From the NCBI GenBank assembly GCA_900470095.1, contig UBZM01000047.1, positions 43,934 to 107,933 on the forward strand: DNA of 64,000 nt, written 5' to 3'. Source of the DNA: Hyphomicrobiales bacterium (lineage in GTDB: Bacteria; Pseudomonadota; Alphaproteobacteria; Rhizobiales; Beijerinckiaceae). The first letter of the stretch is position 1. Each line of letters begins with the position of its first letter. The notes under the pieces were generated by a model, which saw nothing but the letters and a program-made list of their open reading frames with translations, did no database searches and was not told the origin of the DNA. A program made the translations under genes and the position numbers. Of this stretch, positions 17,256 through 25,381 are shown one piece after another.

Positions 17256-17887
17256 CAGGCCCCCATTCGCGCGGAACGCGTCATCACCCGCTCGACGCTC
17301 GCAAAACCGATTTCGACCAGGAGCGCGAGCAGGGCGACCGCTACCGCTCCGGCAATCAGCTGCGGAAAATTGAAATTCGCCATACCGGCGGTGATCAGCT
17401 CGCCAAGGCCGCCGCCGCCAATGAAGGCGGCGAGCGTCGCCGCCGAGACGACCTGCACGGCAGCCGTGCGGATGCCGGCAAAAATCACCGGCAGCGCCAG
17501 CGGGATCTCGATCCGCGTCATGACTTGCACATCCGAAAGTCCCTGCCCGCGCGCCGCCTCGACGATGTCGCGGTCGACCTCGGTCAAGCCCGTATAGGTG
17601 TTGAGCAGCAGAGCCGGCAGGCCGTACAGCGTCAGCGCCACCACTGAGGGCAGGAAGCCGGTGCCGAGCACGGGCAGCATGATGACGAGCAAGGCCAGGC
17701 TCGGCACGGTGCGCAGGATGTTGACGATCGCGATCGCCGAATTGGCGAGGCTGCGATGGCGCGTCAGCGCGAGCCCGAGTGGCAGCGCGATCAGCATCAC
17801 GGCGAGAAGTGCCACGCCCGAGAGCCAGAGATGGTTCTCGACCGCTGTCCAGAAGATGCGGGGATTGGCAGAAATCCAGTCGAGCAT
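17255..17887 (-). CDS. OpuC-type ABC transporter permease
   Basis: The 210-residue membrane protein has about five or six helices and the binding-protein-dependent permease loop IVEAARGQGLSDVQVMTRIEIPLALPVIFAGI. It belongs to the small ProW/OpuCB/YehW permeases that pair in heterodimers for glycine-betaine-like compounds. It overlaps both neighbours by one base (TGATG), so translation is coupled. Confidence 0.92.
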   Translation of the reverse strand: MLDWISANPRIFWTAVENHLWLSGVALLAVMLIALPLGLALTRHRSLANSAIAIVNILRTVPSLALLVIMLPVLGTGFLPSVVALTLYGLPALLLNTYTGLTEVDRDIVEAARGQGLSDVQVMTRIEIPLALPVIFAGIRTAAVQVVSAATLAAFIGGGGLGELITAGMANFNFPQLIAGAVAVALLALLVEIGFASVERVMTRSARMGA

Positions 17888-18516
17888 CAGGCCCCCTCCG
17901 CCTGGGCCGCCCGCAGGCCGAGTTCAAGCCGGCGCAAGATCTCGTCGCAGGCGATGGCCAGCAGCGAGGTCATGATCGCGCCGACCACGACCTTCTCGCC
18001 GAAATCCTGGGTGATGCCCTGGAAGATGATGTCGCCAAGGCCGCCTGCATTGATGAAGGCCGCCACCGTCGCGACCGAGACCATCGTGACGACCGTGATG
18101 CGGATGCCCGCGATGATCACCGGCAGCGCCAGCGGAAGCTCGATGGCGAAGAGCCGGCGCCATCGGCCGTAGCCCATGCCGTCGGCGGCATCCAGAATCT
18201 CGGGCGCGATCTCGCGCAGGCCGGTTGCCGTGTTCCGGATGATGATCAGCAGGGCATACATCACGAGCGCCACGATCGCCGGACCGAAGCCCAGCCCGAG
18301 GATGGGAATCAACAGCGCAAAGATCGCCAGTGCCGGCACCGTGTAGAGCGCCCCCGAAATCAACAGCACGACGAGGTAGAAGGTCGGCCGCCGCGCCGAG
18401 ACGATCCCGAGCGGCAGGCCGATGACGAGCGAGATCGCGAGCCCGATGCCGACGAGCTGGATATGCTCCCAGAGCGCGATCAGCAGGCGGTCGTAATTCT
18501 CCAGCGTCCAGGTCAT
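17887..18516 (-). CDS. OpuC-type ABC transporter permease
   Basis: This second small permease (209 residues) is paralogous to the one at 17255-17887, with the coupling loop EILDAADGMGYGRWRRLFAIELPLALPVI. Together the two would form the heterodimeric membrane channel of the betaine-type importer. Its ATG at 18516 overlaps the stop of the lyase gene in an ATGA, binding lyase and transporter into one translational unit. Confidence 0.92.
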   Translation of the reverse strand: MTWTLENYDRLLIALWEHIQLVGIGLAISLVIGLPLGIVSARRPTFYLVVLLISGALYTVPALAIFALLIPILGLGFGPAIVALVMYALLIIIRNTATGLREIAPEILDAADGMGYGRWRRLFAIELPLALPVIIAGIRITVVTMVSVATVAAFINAGGLGDIIFQGITQDFGEKVVVGAIMTSLLAIACDEILRRLELGLRAAQAEGA

Positions 18517-20045
18517 GCCGGCAGGCCCGATAGGGCAGCGGCAAGCTCTCCTGCCGTCAGCCGTTCGGCGAGCGCCTCGAACTCGCGCCCCATTGGCCGG
18601 TCATCGTCGAGCCGAGCGACATGGGCGCGGACGAAACCATGCGCGAGGCCGGTACCAGCACCGAGCCGGATGCCGTCGCGCTGATCCGCCGCCTCGGCCG
18701 CCACGACGAGTTCGATCGCAGCAAGCCGCAACAGGTGCTCGGCGATCACGGCCGTCTTTGCGACGATGCGCGGCGTCATCGGGGCATAGTCCTCGACACC
18801 ATCGGCAACCGGCATGGTCATCGGGCCAAGCGGCAGGGCGAGATGGCGGATCTCCGCTTCCAGCGCTGCTGTCGTCTTCTGCGTGGTCGCAAAACCGGCA
18901 TGCGTGCCGCCATGGCGGGTCAGGAAGCGCGGCAGCTCACTGGACGCAGGCGACATCAGCTTGGTGACGCGGAACGCCGAAATCGTCGCGGCGTGGGCGG
19001 CCGCCAGTCCGAGCCCTTCGAGCGCGAGCGCAAGTGCCGTGGTGTCGAAATTGACCGTCGAACGCAGGACATCCTCGGTGATGAGCACCGCCGGGCTGTC
19101 GGCGGCCGCGTTAAGCTCGACTTCGACGAGCTTGCGCGCCGTATCGAGCGCGGCGCATGCGGCTCCATTCACGGGCGCCAGGCAGCGAAAGGACAGCGGG
19201 TCCTGCACGCGCCGGGCGGCGCCCTCGTCAAGGAGATCGCTCCCGGCCAGGAGTTCGCGCAGCTTCGCCGCGCCGGCGACATGGCTCGGCACCGGCCGAA
19301 GGGCGACCAGATTGCTGGCGATGGGCGAGAGATTGGCGCGGTAAGCCTCCAGCGAGAGTGCGCCTGCTGCCGTCAGCGCCTGCAGCGCCATTGTCATGGC
19401 GCGAAGCGCCAGCGCAGCCAGGCCGGCGCTCTCGGCGTTGGCATTGAGCAATGCGAGCCCATCCTTCGGCCCAAGGGCCGGAAGCGCTATGCCGGCCAGG
19501 CGCATCGCCTCGGGACCAAGTCGAATCTGCCCGTCGAATTCAGCCTCGCCCTCTCCAGCCAGCGGTAGAAAGAGCTGGGCCAGCGAGCTGAGATCGGCCT
19601 CCCCCAGCGAACCGATGCGTCGGACGACAGGGTGAACGCCGGAGTTGAGCATCGCAACGAGTGTCCCGACAAGACCCGGCGAAATCCCCGACGCGCCCTG
19701 AGCAAGACCGGCAAGCCGTGCCAGCAGCATCGCCCGCACCTCGGCCCGCGACAGGCGAAGCCCGACGCCGACGGCCCGCGCCCGAACCGCCCGCTGCTGG
19801 AAGGCGGCGATCTGATCCGCCGCCAGTCGCGTGTCGACAGCGGCCCCAAGGCCGGTCGTCAAACCGTAGACGGCCTCGCCGCGTTCAAGGCTGCGCTCGA
19901 CCACCGCGCGAGCGCCGCTCAGCCGCTCCAACAGTGCGGGAGCCAGCGCGACCCGCTCAGCACCATGCGCGACGGCATGAACCTGTTCGATCGAAAGCAG
20001 CCCGACACCGATGACGACGGCAGGGGCCGCTTGCACCAGCTCCAT
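18513..20045 (-). CDS. HAL/PAL-fold lyase lacking the MIO-forming Ala-Ser-Gly triad
   Basis: The protein has 510 residues from the ATG at 20045; a TTG at 20072 would add nine residues inside the binding-protein gene. The whole histidine-ammonia-lyase fold is recognisable: Tyr60 in VYGLTTGLG (HAL YGxNTGFG), GLALLNANAES (HAL ALLNGTQ), VQDPLSFRCLAPVNGA, and TTQKTTAALEAE (HAL AQVTAAALVSE). However, the cofactor loop reads GSLGEADLSSLAQ at 145-157, where HAL has GS(V/L)GASGDLAPLA. The Ala-Ser-Gly that cyclises to MIO is gone and one residue is deleted, with the frame intact. It cannot be a normal ammonia lyase. Position between a betaine-binding protein and its permeases suggests elimination of an amine from an imported betaine; ergothionase, as I recall, is a MIO-independent HAL relative. 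Confidence 0.8.
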   Translation of the reverse strand: MELVQAAPAVVIGVGLLSIEQVHAVAHGAERVALAPALLERLSGARAVVERSLERGEAVYGLTTGLGAAVDTRLAADQIAAFQQRAVRARAVGVGLRLSRAEVRAMLLARLAGLAQGASGISPGLVGTLVAMLNSGVHPVVRRIGSLGEADLSSLAQLFLPLAGEGEAEFDGQIRLGPEAMRLAGIALPALGPKDGLALLNANAESAGLAALALRAMTMALQALTAAGALSLEAYRANLSPIASNLVALRPVPSHVAGAAKLRELLAGSDLLDEGAARRVQDPLSFRCLAPVNGAACAALDTARKLVEVELNAAADSPAVLITEDVLRSTVNFDTTALALALEGLGLAAAHAATISAFRVTKLMSPASSELPRFLTRHGGTHAGFATTQKTTAALEAEIRHLALPLGPMTMPVADGVEDYAPMTPRIVAKTAVIAEHLLRLAAIELVVAAEAADQRDGIRLGAGTGLAHGFVRAHVARLDDDRPMGREFEALAERLTAGELAAALSGLPA

Positions 20046-20061
20046 CCGCGGACCGCCCGCC

Positions 20062-20961
20062 TTAGCGAACAAGACCCTTGGCTTTCAGGAAGGCGGCGGC
20101 GACAACACGCGGCTCCTTCTTGTCGACTTCGACCTGTCGGTTCAGCTCCTGCATCGTCGCATTGTCGAGCGCCGCCCCGACCTTCTCGAGGATTTCGACG
20201 ACCTTGGCGTTGCCGGCAATCTCCTGACGCACGACCGGGGCGAGGAAATAGGGCGGGAACAACGACTTGTCGTCGTCCAGTGCCACGAATTTCTCTGCCG
20301 CGATCTGCCAGTCGGTGGAGAAGCCGTTGGCGATGTCGACCTGCTTCTGGTTCAGCGCCTCGTAGCGCAGCCTGAGCGCAGCGAACTGCTTGAACTCGGC
20401 AAACTCGGCGCCATAGACCTCCTTGAGGCCCGCGATACCATCCCGACGGTCGACGAATTCGGTGCCGGCCCCGAGCCGGAGCTTGGACGAGACCTTGCCG
20501 AGATCGGTCAGGGTCTTGAGGTTGTATTCCTTCGCTGTCTCAGGCCGCACCACGATGGCATAACCGTTATTGATACCGGAGGGCTTCAGCCAGGTCAGGT
20601 TGAATTCCTTCTCGTAGAAGGCCTTGACCATGCCGCGCACCTTCTCCGGGTCGGTCTCGGTCACGCCCTGCGCCTTCATCACGGCGTTGAGGCCAGTCCC
20701 GGTATATTCCGGATAGAGGTCGATCGCGCCGCTCTTCAGGGCCTCATGCGCCACCAGCGTACCGCCGAGATTGATCTTGCGCTCAACCTTGAAGCCAGCC
20801 CCCTCCAGGGCCGCGGCATAGAGCTCGGCAACAATGAACTGCTCCGTGAAATTCTTGGAACCGATCTTGATCGTCTGGGCCGCCGCCGCCGACAGCCCCA
20901 CCAAGATCATGGCGGCAACAGTACAAACCGTCTTCGCGAAGCGCATGCTGATGAGTTTCAT
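20062..20961 (-). CDS. Glycine betaine/osmoprotectant-type ABC transporter substrate-binding protein
   Basis: The 299-residue protein begins with a signal peptide (about 1-28, ending LSAAAAQT). It then has the OpuAC/OsmX signature IKIGSKNFTEQFIVAELY, GAIDLYPEYTGTGL and NGFSTDWQIAAEKFVALDDDKSLFPPYF. Aromatic residues in these loops form the cation-pi cage for trimethylammonium groups in relatives. It is the first gene of the minus-strand operon with the MIO-less lyase, two permeases and an ATPase. The promoter should lie in 20962-21090. Confidence 0.93.
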   Translation of the reverse strand: MKLISMRFAKTVCTVAAMILVGLSAAAAQTIKIGSKNFTEQFIVAELYAAALEGAGFKVERKINLGGTLVAHEALKSGAIDLYPEYTGTGLNAVMKAQGVTETDPEKVRGMVKAFYEKEFNLTWLKPSGINNGYAIVVRPETAKEYNLKTLTDLGKVSSKLRLGAGTEFVDRRDGIAGLKEVYGAEFAEFKQFAALRLRYEALNQKQVDIANGFSTDWQIAAEKFVALDDDKSLFPPYFLAPVVRQEIAGNAKVVEILEKVGAALDNATMQELNRQVEVDKKEPRVVAAAFLKAKGLVR

Positions 20962-21090
20962 GGCAGCCTCCTGTGATGGCTCAAGGGGTTAGCTAACGAG
21001 GGATCGAACAGCGATGCAAGTTTTGGGCGTGCGAAGGAAAAACGCGCCTTTGCGATTCCGGTGCGGGGCATGAACGCCCTGCGCAATCGC

Positions 21091-21774
21091 TCAACTGAGG
21101 GGATTTCGCTCGCCTGCACGGATGGCGGCAGGCAGGCGATTCTCGATGGGCGACAACGGGCAGACCCAGGCCTCGGAATAGGCGCAGGACGGGTAATAGG
21201 CGAAATTGAAGTCGAGGATCGTCCGCCCCTCCGATGTCGCGCCGAGATCGGCGCTCTTGATCGTATCGAGCAGGTAGCGGCCGCCGGCAAAGGTCTCCTC
21301 GCCATTGCTCGCATCGCCAAAGGGCAGGAAGGTCCCACCGCCATAGCCCTCGATCCAGTAGAGCGTCAGCTCCCGACCGAGCGCGCCCTCCAGCCCATCG
21401 GTCAGCGCGTAGGGCCTGAGCACCATGGCGCCGTCCTTTCCGGCTTCGACCCGGATGGTTTCGCGCCCGATTGCGGGCCGCGAGCCGACCTCAAAGCGCA
21501 GCGCCGGATCGTAGGGGAAATAGCGGATGCCCCTGAAGCGTTGCCGCCGGGCGGCCGCAAGCGGCGACTGCCGATGCTCGCGAAACAGCCGGTCGCGCAC
21601 AGTGCGCCACTGCGCCCAGCCCGCTTCCGCCGGCATCGCCCGCACCGCCGCGTAGAGATCAGCCACCTGCCGACGCCAATCCTGGAGCGAGGTTGTGTTC
21701 TCGAGCACCGCGTTCGCAGACGGGCGCGCTCCTGTTCTGGTGGATGCGGCTCCGGCAATGATCTGGTTTTTCAT
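21091..21774 (-). CDS. DUF1684 family protein
   Basis: The protein has 227 residues from the ATG at 21774 (MKNQIIAGAAS). DUF1684 hallmarks are clear: FRGIRYFPYDPALRFEV, YGGGTFLPFGDASNGEETF, GRYLLDTIKSADLG and the C-terminal DFNFAYYPSCAYSEAWVCPL followed by PPEN-like SPIENRLPAAIRAGE. The function of the family is unknown. It lies between the betaine-type operon and the heme cluster, all on the minus strand, with 129 bp and 252 bp gaps, so it is probably its own transcript. Confidence 0.88.
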   Translation of the reverse strand: MKNQIIAGAASTRTGARPSANAVLENTTSLQDWRRQVADLYAAVRAMPAEAGWAQWRTVRDRLFREHRQSPLAAARRQRFRGIRYFPYDPALRFEVGSRPAIGRETIRVEAGKDGAMVLRPYALTDGLEGALGRELTLYWIEGYGGGTFLPFGDASNGEETFAGGRYLLDTIKSADLGATSEGRTILDFNFAYYPSCAYSEAWVCPLSPIENRLPAAIRAGERNPLS

Positions 21775-21964
21775 GGAGTGCAGCCTTCGGTTCGACTGAA
21801 CGGGATCGCCTCGGCACGGGAGCCGCCGCGACCGGTCAACGCGTCGGCGACGCAGGCGTTCCCACATCGCCCATTGTGCCGACCATCCTGTCAGGCCGTG
21901 TCAGCGTTCCCAGCGGTGCCGGCAAAAATCGTCGCATCGAGGCACAAAGCCAAGGCCAATGAAG

Positions 21965-21998
21965 AACGCCGCCGTCACGAGATCGCGACGACGGCGTT
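21965..21998 (-). terminator. Hairpin after hutX
   Basis: Twelve-base arms with one mismatch (AACGCCGCCGTC against GACGACGGCGTT) form a stem 29 bp after the hutX stop, followed on the minus strand by TCTTCATT. It probably ends the receptor-monooxygenase-hutX transcript. Confidence 0.5.
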
Positions 21999-22026
21999 GA
22001 GCTGGCGGATCGAGGCCCCGAGCTGA

Positions 22027-22569
22027 TCAGGAAAACTGCGTCTTCAGGCCTTCGAAGAGCGCAACCTGCTCGGCAATCAGCGCGCGCTTCTCGTCGCGCC
22101 GCACGAAGACCTTGAACATCGCTTCCCCGGCAGCATTGAAGAACTGGACCGAACAGGAGCGGCGGCCATGGAACTGCCGATCGACCAGGTAGATCGCCGT
22201 GCAGTTGCCAGCCTTGATATGTCCGCCGATCGGGCTGTCGCCATGAATGTTGTAGTAGCCATGGCCGAAGGACCCGACGGGCAGCGACCCTTCACATTCC
22301 AGCACGATATCGGCGGTGTGGACGATGAAGAGCACATCGCCCCAGGTCGAGAGCGCCTGCCACAGCGCCTCGAAGCGCTCGGCAGCGATGAAATGGCGCT
22401 GGTCGGCCGGCGCTGCCTCGAGCACCGCGAGCGTCGGCACGCCGACCTCGCGGGCGATGGCCTCGATCACGCCATCCGGCTTGGCTGCCAGCGCCTGCCT
22501 GACGCGCTCCATCGGGTCTGCCTGTGACGGGTCCTGGACCGCCGCGGCACTCGCCTGCGAGATCGACAT
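22027..22569 (-). CDS. hutX: Heme utilization cytosolic carrier protein HutX
   Basis: The 180-residue protein starts at the ATG at 22569, preceded by GGGAGG; the ATG at 22584 belongs to the overlap with the upstream gene and lacks a ribosome site. Characteristic stretches are WGDVLFIVHTADIVLECEGSL, GSFGHGYYNIHGDSPIGGHI and DRQFHGRRSCSVQFFNAAGEAMFKVFV. HutX binds heme after import and hands it to a degrading enzyme. It follows the monooxygenase gene directly and belongs to the heme receptor operon. Confidence 0.92.
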   Translation of the reverse strand: MSISQASAAAVQDPSQADPMERVRQALAAKPDGVIEAIAREVGVPTLAVLEAAPADQRHFIAAERFEALWQALSTWGDVLFIVHTADIVLECEGSLPVGSFGHGYYNIHGDSPIGGHIKAGNCTAIYLVDRQFHGRRSCSVQFFNAAGEAMFKVFVRRDEKRALIAEQVALFEGLKTQFS

Positions 22570-22580
22570 GCCGTCCTCCC

Positions 22581-22928
22581 TCACTCTGCCGCCTGGCGGG
22601 GCAAATGCGGATTGGCCTCGCTGAGCACCGTCTCGAAACCTTCGAATTCGGGATGCCCGAGATACATCGGCGTAGCCCGGGGCTGGCCGGCATTGCGGTG
22701 CGATTCGCGGAACTGGTCGGACTTCGTCCAGGCCGTGAAATCATCCTTCGAAGCCCAGGTCGTGTGCGAGGAATAGAGGGTATGGTCCTCCTTCTCCGGC
22801 CCCTTGAGCAGATGGAAGGCGATGAAGCCCTTCATCTCGTCGAGACGGGTCTTGCGCGAGGACCAGACCGTCTCAAAGGCGGCCTCCTCTCCCTTGACGA
22901 CCTTGAAGCGATTCATGGCGATGAACAT
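22581..22928 (-). CDS. Antibiotic biosynthesis monooxygenase-fold protein, probable heme-degrading (IsdG/HmuQ-like)
   Basis: The protein has 115 residues from the ATG at 22928 (MFIAMNRFKVVKG), eight bases after AGGA; the ATG two codons earlier is too close to that site. It is a single ferredoxin-like ABM domain with a W-containing core (TVWSSRKTRLDEMKGFIAFHLL, SHTTWASKDDFTAWTKSDQF). IsdG-like enzymes of this fold open the heme ring and release iron. Its place between a heme receptor and hutX supports heme breakdown. Confidence 0.85.
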   Translation of the reverse strand: MFIAMNRFKVVKGEEAAFETVWSSRKTRLDEMKGFIAFHLLKGPEKEDHTLYSSHTTWASKDDFTAWTKSDQFRESHRNAGQPRATPMYLGHPEFEGFETVLSEANPHLPRQAAE

Positions 22929-23007
22929 GGTCATTATCCTCAGTTGGCTGGCTGTTGGCTGGCTTGGTTGAACGGGAAGCGGGCAATGTCGCGCGGCATT
23001 GCAGTCC

Positions 23008-25080
23008 TCATGTGCCGAAACGCGTGGAGAAGCCGATCTTGCCGACGAAGCCTGGGCTGTTGTCGCCGTCGCGGTAGCGGCGATAGCGAACGTCACCGAC
23101 ATTCTCGAGCGAGAGATAGGCGCGGGCATCCGGCGTGATCTTGTAGTCGGCGTAGAGATCGACCAGCGCATAGGCCTTGCTGGCAATCACCTGCGATCCA
23201 GGCGGCAGGCGCTTCTGATCGTCGACCAGCGTCAGCCGGGCGCCGACCGTCAGCTTCTCCTCGAAGAAGCGCAAACCGCCGTTGAGGACCAGCTTATCGG
23301 GATAGATCGACTGCAGCGGCTGGTTCAGTGTCCGGTTGTCGCCGCGGATGGTCGAGCCGGCAAGGGTCATGAACCAACGCTTCGCGTCATAGCCGAGCTC
23401 GGCCTCGAAGCCGGTGATGCGCGCCTTGGCGACGTTCTCGTAGGTGAAGAAGGCGTCGTTGCAGGCCCCGGGGATCGGCGCGCCGCAGGGTGCGCCGGGA
23501 TCGACGAAGACGCCGTCGATATAGTTCTTCACGTCGTTCCTGTAGATCGCGAGCTTGCCGCGGAAGCGGTCGCCCTCGCTCAGGATGTCGTCATATTTCA
23601 GATTGATGCCGGCCTCGAGCGTCTTGCCCACTTCCGGCTTCAGGTTCGCGTTCGGCCGGAAGATGAAGCTGGCCGGAGCGGGATGGGGCCCGTCGACCAG
23701 CGTCTCGGTCACCGACGGCGCCCGATAGCCCTCGGCATAGGTGCCGTAGACCTGCAGCCCCTGCAGCGGCGTGACGCCGAGCGTCAGCTTGGGCGAGATG
23801 CGGTTGCCGTCGGAGGAGGTGCGCCCGCCGCTGAGCTCATAGGCGTCGTAGCGGAGCGCGCCGATCAGGTCGAAGATTGAGTACTTGACGTGGCTCTGCA
23901 CGAAGCCGCCATAGACGCTGCGCTTGCCGGACGGCGTCGTCTCGTCGCCATTACCGATCGGATCGCTGGTCCTGACGCGATCCTCGAACCAGTCGGCACC
24001 ATAGCTCAGGTTCAGCGCCGCCGCGCCGAGGTCGAACTTCATCGTGTTGTGGATGTCGAACCCGGTGGTCTGGACCTTGAAATAGCGCTTCGCGCCAAGA
24101 GCCGCGCCCGTACCTGAGATCTGGGTCTGGTCGGTGTCCGTCGAGGTCGAATAGGCACTGATGTTCAGGTTCAGCCACGGGATGTCGGGCCGCGAGAAGC
24201 TGTAGCGCGCCGTGTAATTCTGCGTCGTGACCTCGTTGTCGCGACGCGGAGCCGTCGCAGTGCCGACGCCGTTGGAGAAGTCGTAACGCTGGTACTGGCC
24301 ACCGAGCTTGAGCTCCTGGCCTTCGCCCGGCGTGATCACGATCTTGCCGAGACCTGAAACCAGGTCCTGGCCGCTATCGGCGATCTTCGTGCCGCCGCCG
24401 TCGCGATAGGGATTGAGCGAGCGGAAGGAAAGCCCGACCAGGCCTTCGACGACATCATTCGCGCGGAAGGCGCCGATGGCATTGCCGAAGGCGCCGGACT
24501 GGCGGGCGAGCACGCCGGTCCCGCCGATCTCGAGCGCAGCGCGCTCGCCCGGCCTGAGGACATCCTTGGGATCGACCGTCTCGAAGGACACGACACCACC
24601 GATCGCGCCTGAACCGTAGATGTTGGCAACCGGGCCGCGCGTCACGTCGATGACGCGCACGAAGGCGGGATCGAGGAAGAAGGCGCCATTGGCATTATGG
24701 CCGGAACGCTGGAAATTCTGGCGCGCGCCGTCGATCGTCACCGCGACGCGGCCGAAATCCTGCAGACCACGAATATTGATCGCGGTTGCCGGATCATTCG
24801 GGTTTTCCTGCGTCGACACGCTGGGCATCTGGTTCAGGAGAGTGCCGAGCCTTTGCGGCTGCTGCGAGCGGATCTCGTTGCGCGTCATCACCGAGACCGA
24901 GGCGAGCGCATCGATCGCGCGCTCTTCCTGCTTGCTCGCCGTTACGGTGATCTCGTCCAGCGCAATCGGCGCAGCGGGGGCGGTCAGCGCCGGCTGGGAT
25001 TGAGCCTGAGCGCCAAGCGACCACAGTGCGATCGCCGCCACGGAAACGGAAGCGCGCAACAGCGCGGCGTGAGAATTCAT
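23008..25080 (-). CDS. TonB-dependent hemoglobin/heme outer-membrane receptor
   Basis: The 690-residue protein has a signal peptide (1-26, ending GAQAQS), a TonB box region (LDEITVTASK), a plug domain (GTLLNQMPSVS, INIRGLQDFGRVAVTIDGARQ, GSGAIGGVVSFETVDP) and a 22-strand-type beta barrel. It contains NANLKPE, matching the NPNL motif of heme receptors, and ends in the barrel strand IGFSTRFGT. It would take heme or hemoprotein-bound heme across the outer membrane. It is first in the minus-strand receptor-monooxygenase-hutX unit, divergent from hmuTUV. Confidence 0.93.
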   Translation of the reverse strand: MNSHAALLRASVSVAAIALWSLGAQAQSQPALTAPAAPIALDEITVTASKQEERAIDALASVSVMTRNEIRSQQPQRLGTLLNQMPSVSTQENPNDPATAINIRGLQDFGRVAVTIDGARQNFQRSGHNANGAFFLDPAFVRVIDVTRGPVANIYGSGAIGGVVSFETVDPKDVLRPGERAALEIGGTGVLARQSGAFGNAIGAFRANDVVEGLVGLSFRSLNPYRDGGGTKIADSGQDLVSGLGKIVITPGEGQELKLGGQYQRYDFSNGVGTATAPRRDNEVTTQNYTARYSFSRPDIPWLNLNISAYSTSTDTDQTQISGTGAALGAKRYFKVQTTGFDIHNTMKFDLGAAALNLSYGADWFEDRVRTSDPIGNGDETTPSGKRSVYGGFVQSHVKYSIFDLIGALRYDAYELSGGRTSSDGNRISPKLTLGVTPLQGLQVYGTYAEGYRAPSVTETLVDGPHPAPASFIFRPNANLKPEVGKTLEAGINLKYDDILSEGDRFRGKLAIYRNDVKNYIDGVFVDPGAPCGAPIPGACNDAFFTYENVAKARITGFEAELGYDAKRWFMTLAGSTIRGDNRTLNQPLQSIYPDKLVLNGGLRFFEEKLTVGARLTLVDDQKRLPPGSQVIASKAYALVDLYADYKITPDARAYLSLENVGDVRYRRYRDGDNSPGFVGKIGFSTRFGT

Positions 25081-25381
25081 GCGTCCAGCCCCGAACCTGA
25101 CCTGAAGATTTTGCAGCGACTGGCTGGCTGGACGCGGGCTGCGTGTGGCTGGCTGGCGCGGGCGGTCGCACCGTCCCGGCGCGCCGCTCTTGACCCTTTG
25201 TAGTAAAGCTGAATATCACCGTCAACAACGCTTAAGCATTATTGTTTCTTAGAATAATTAAAAACTGATGACTGCTTTATATTACCTTCAGATGACGAGA
25301 TGTCGCGCACTCTTGGGTAGACGAGATCGATTCCGATCCCGTCTTCCATTGAGGCGCAACCCGGGAAGCGGAGAGACCATC
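25081..25381. promoter_or_regulatory. Divergent control region of the heme uptake genes
   Basis: These 301 bp carry no gene and drive the receptor operon (-) and hmuTUV (+). An AT-rich island at about 25201-25300 stands out in this GC-rich window. It includes the inverted pair ATTATT (25238-25243) / AATAAT (25253-25258) around a TTAGAAT half-site that resembles alphaproteobacterial iron-control (Irr/Fur-type) elements. This is a candidate iron-responsive promoter; the motif match is partial. Confidence 0.45.

Noticed and set aside
17256..17927. 5' extension of the ABC ATPase frame
   Set aside because: The upstream part overlaps the permease in another frame and reads as Arg/Ala-rich nonsense; the ATPase starts naturally at 17255.
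18513..20045. Sequencing error as the cause of the missing Ala-Ser-Gly triad
   Set aside because: The frame is intact on both sides, the change is one whole codon shorter plus substitutions, and neighbouring motifs are coherent; an error would more likely shift the frame.
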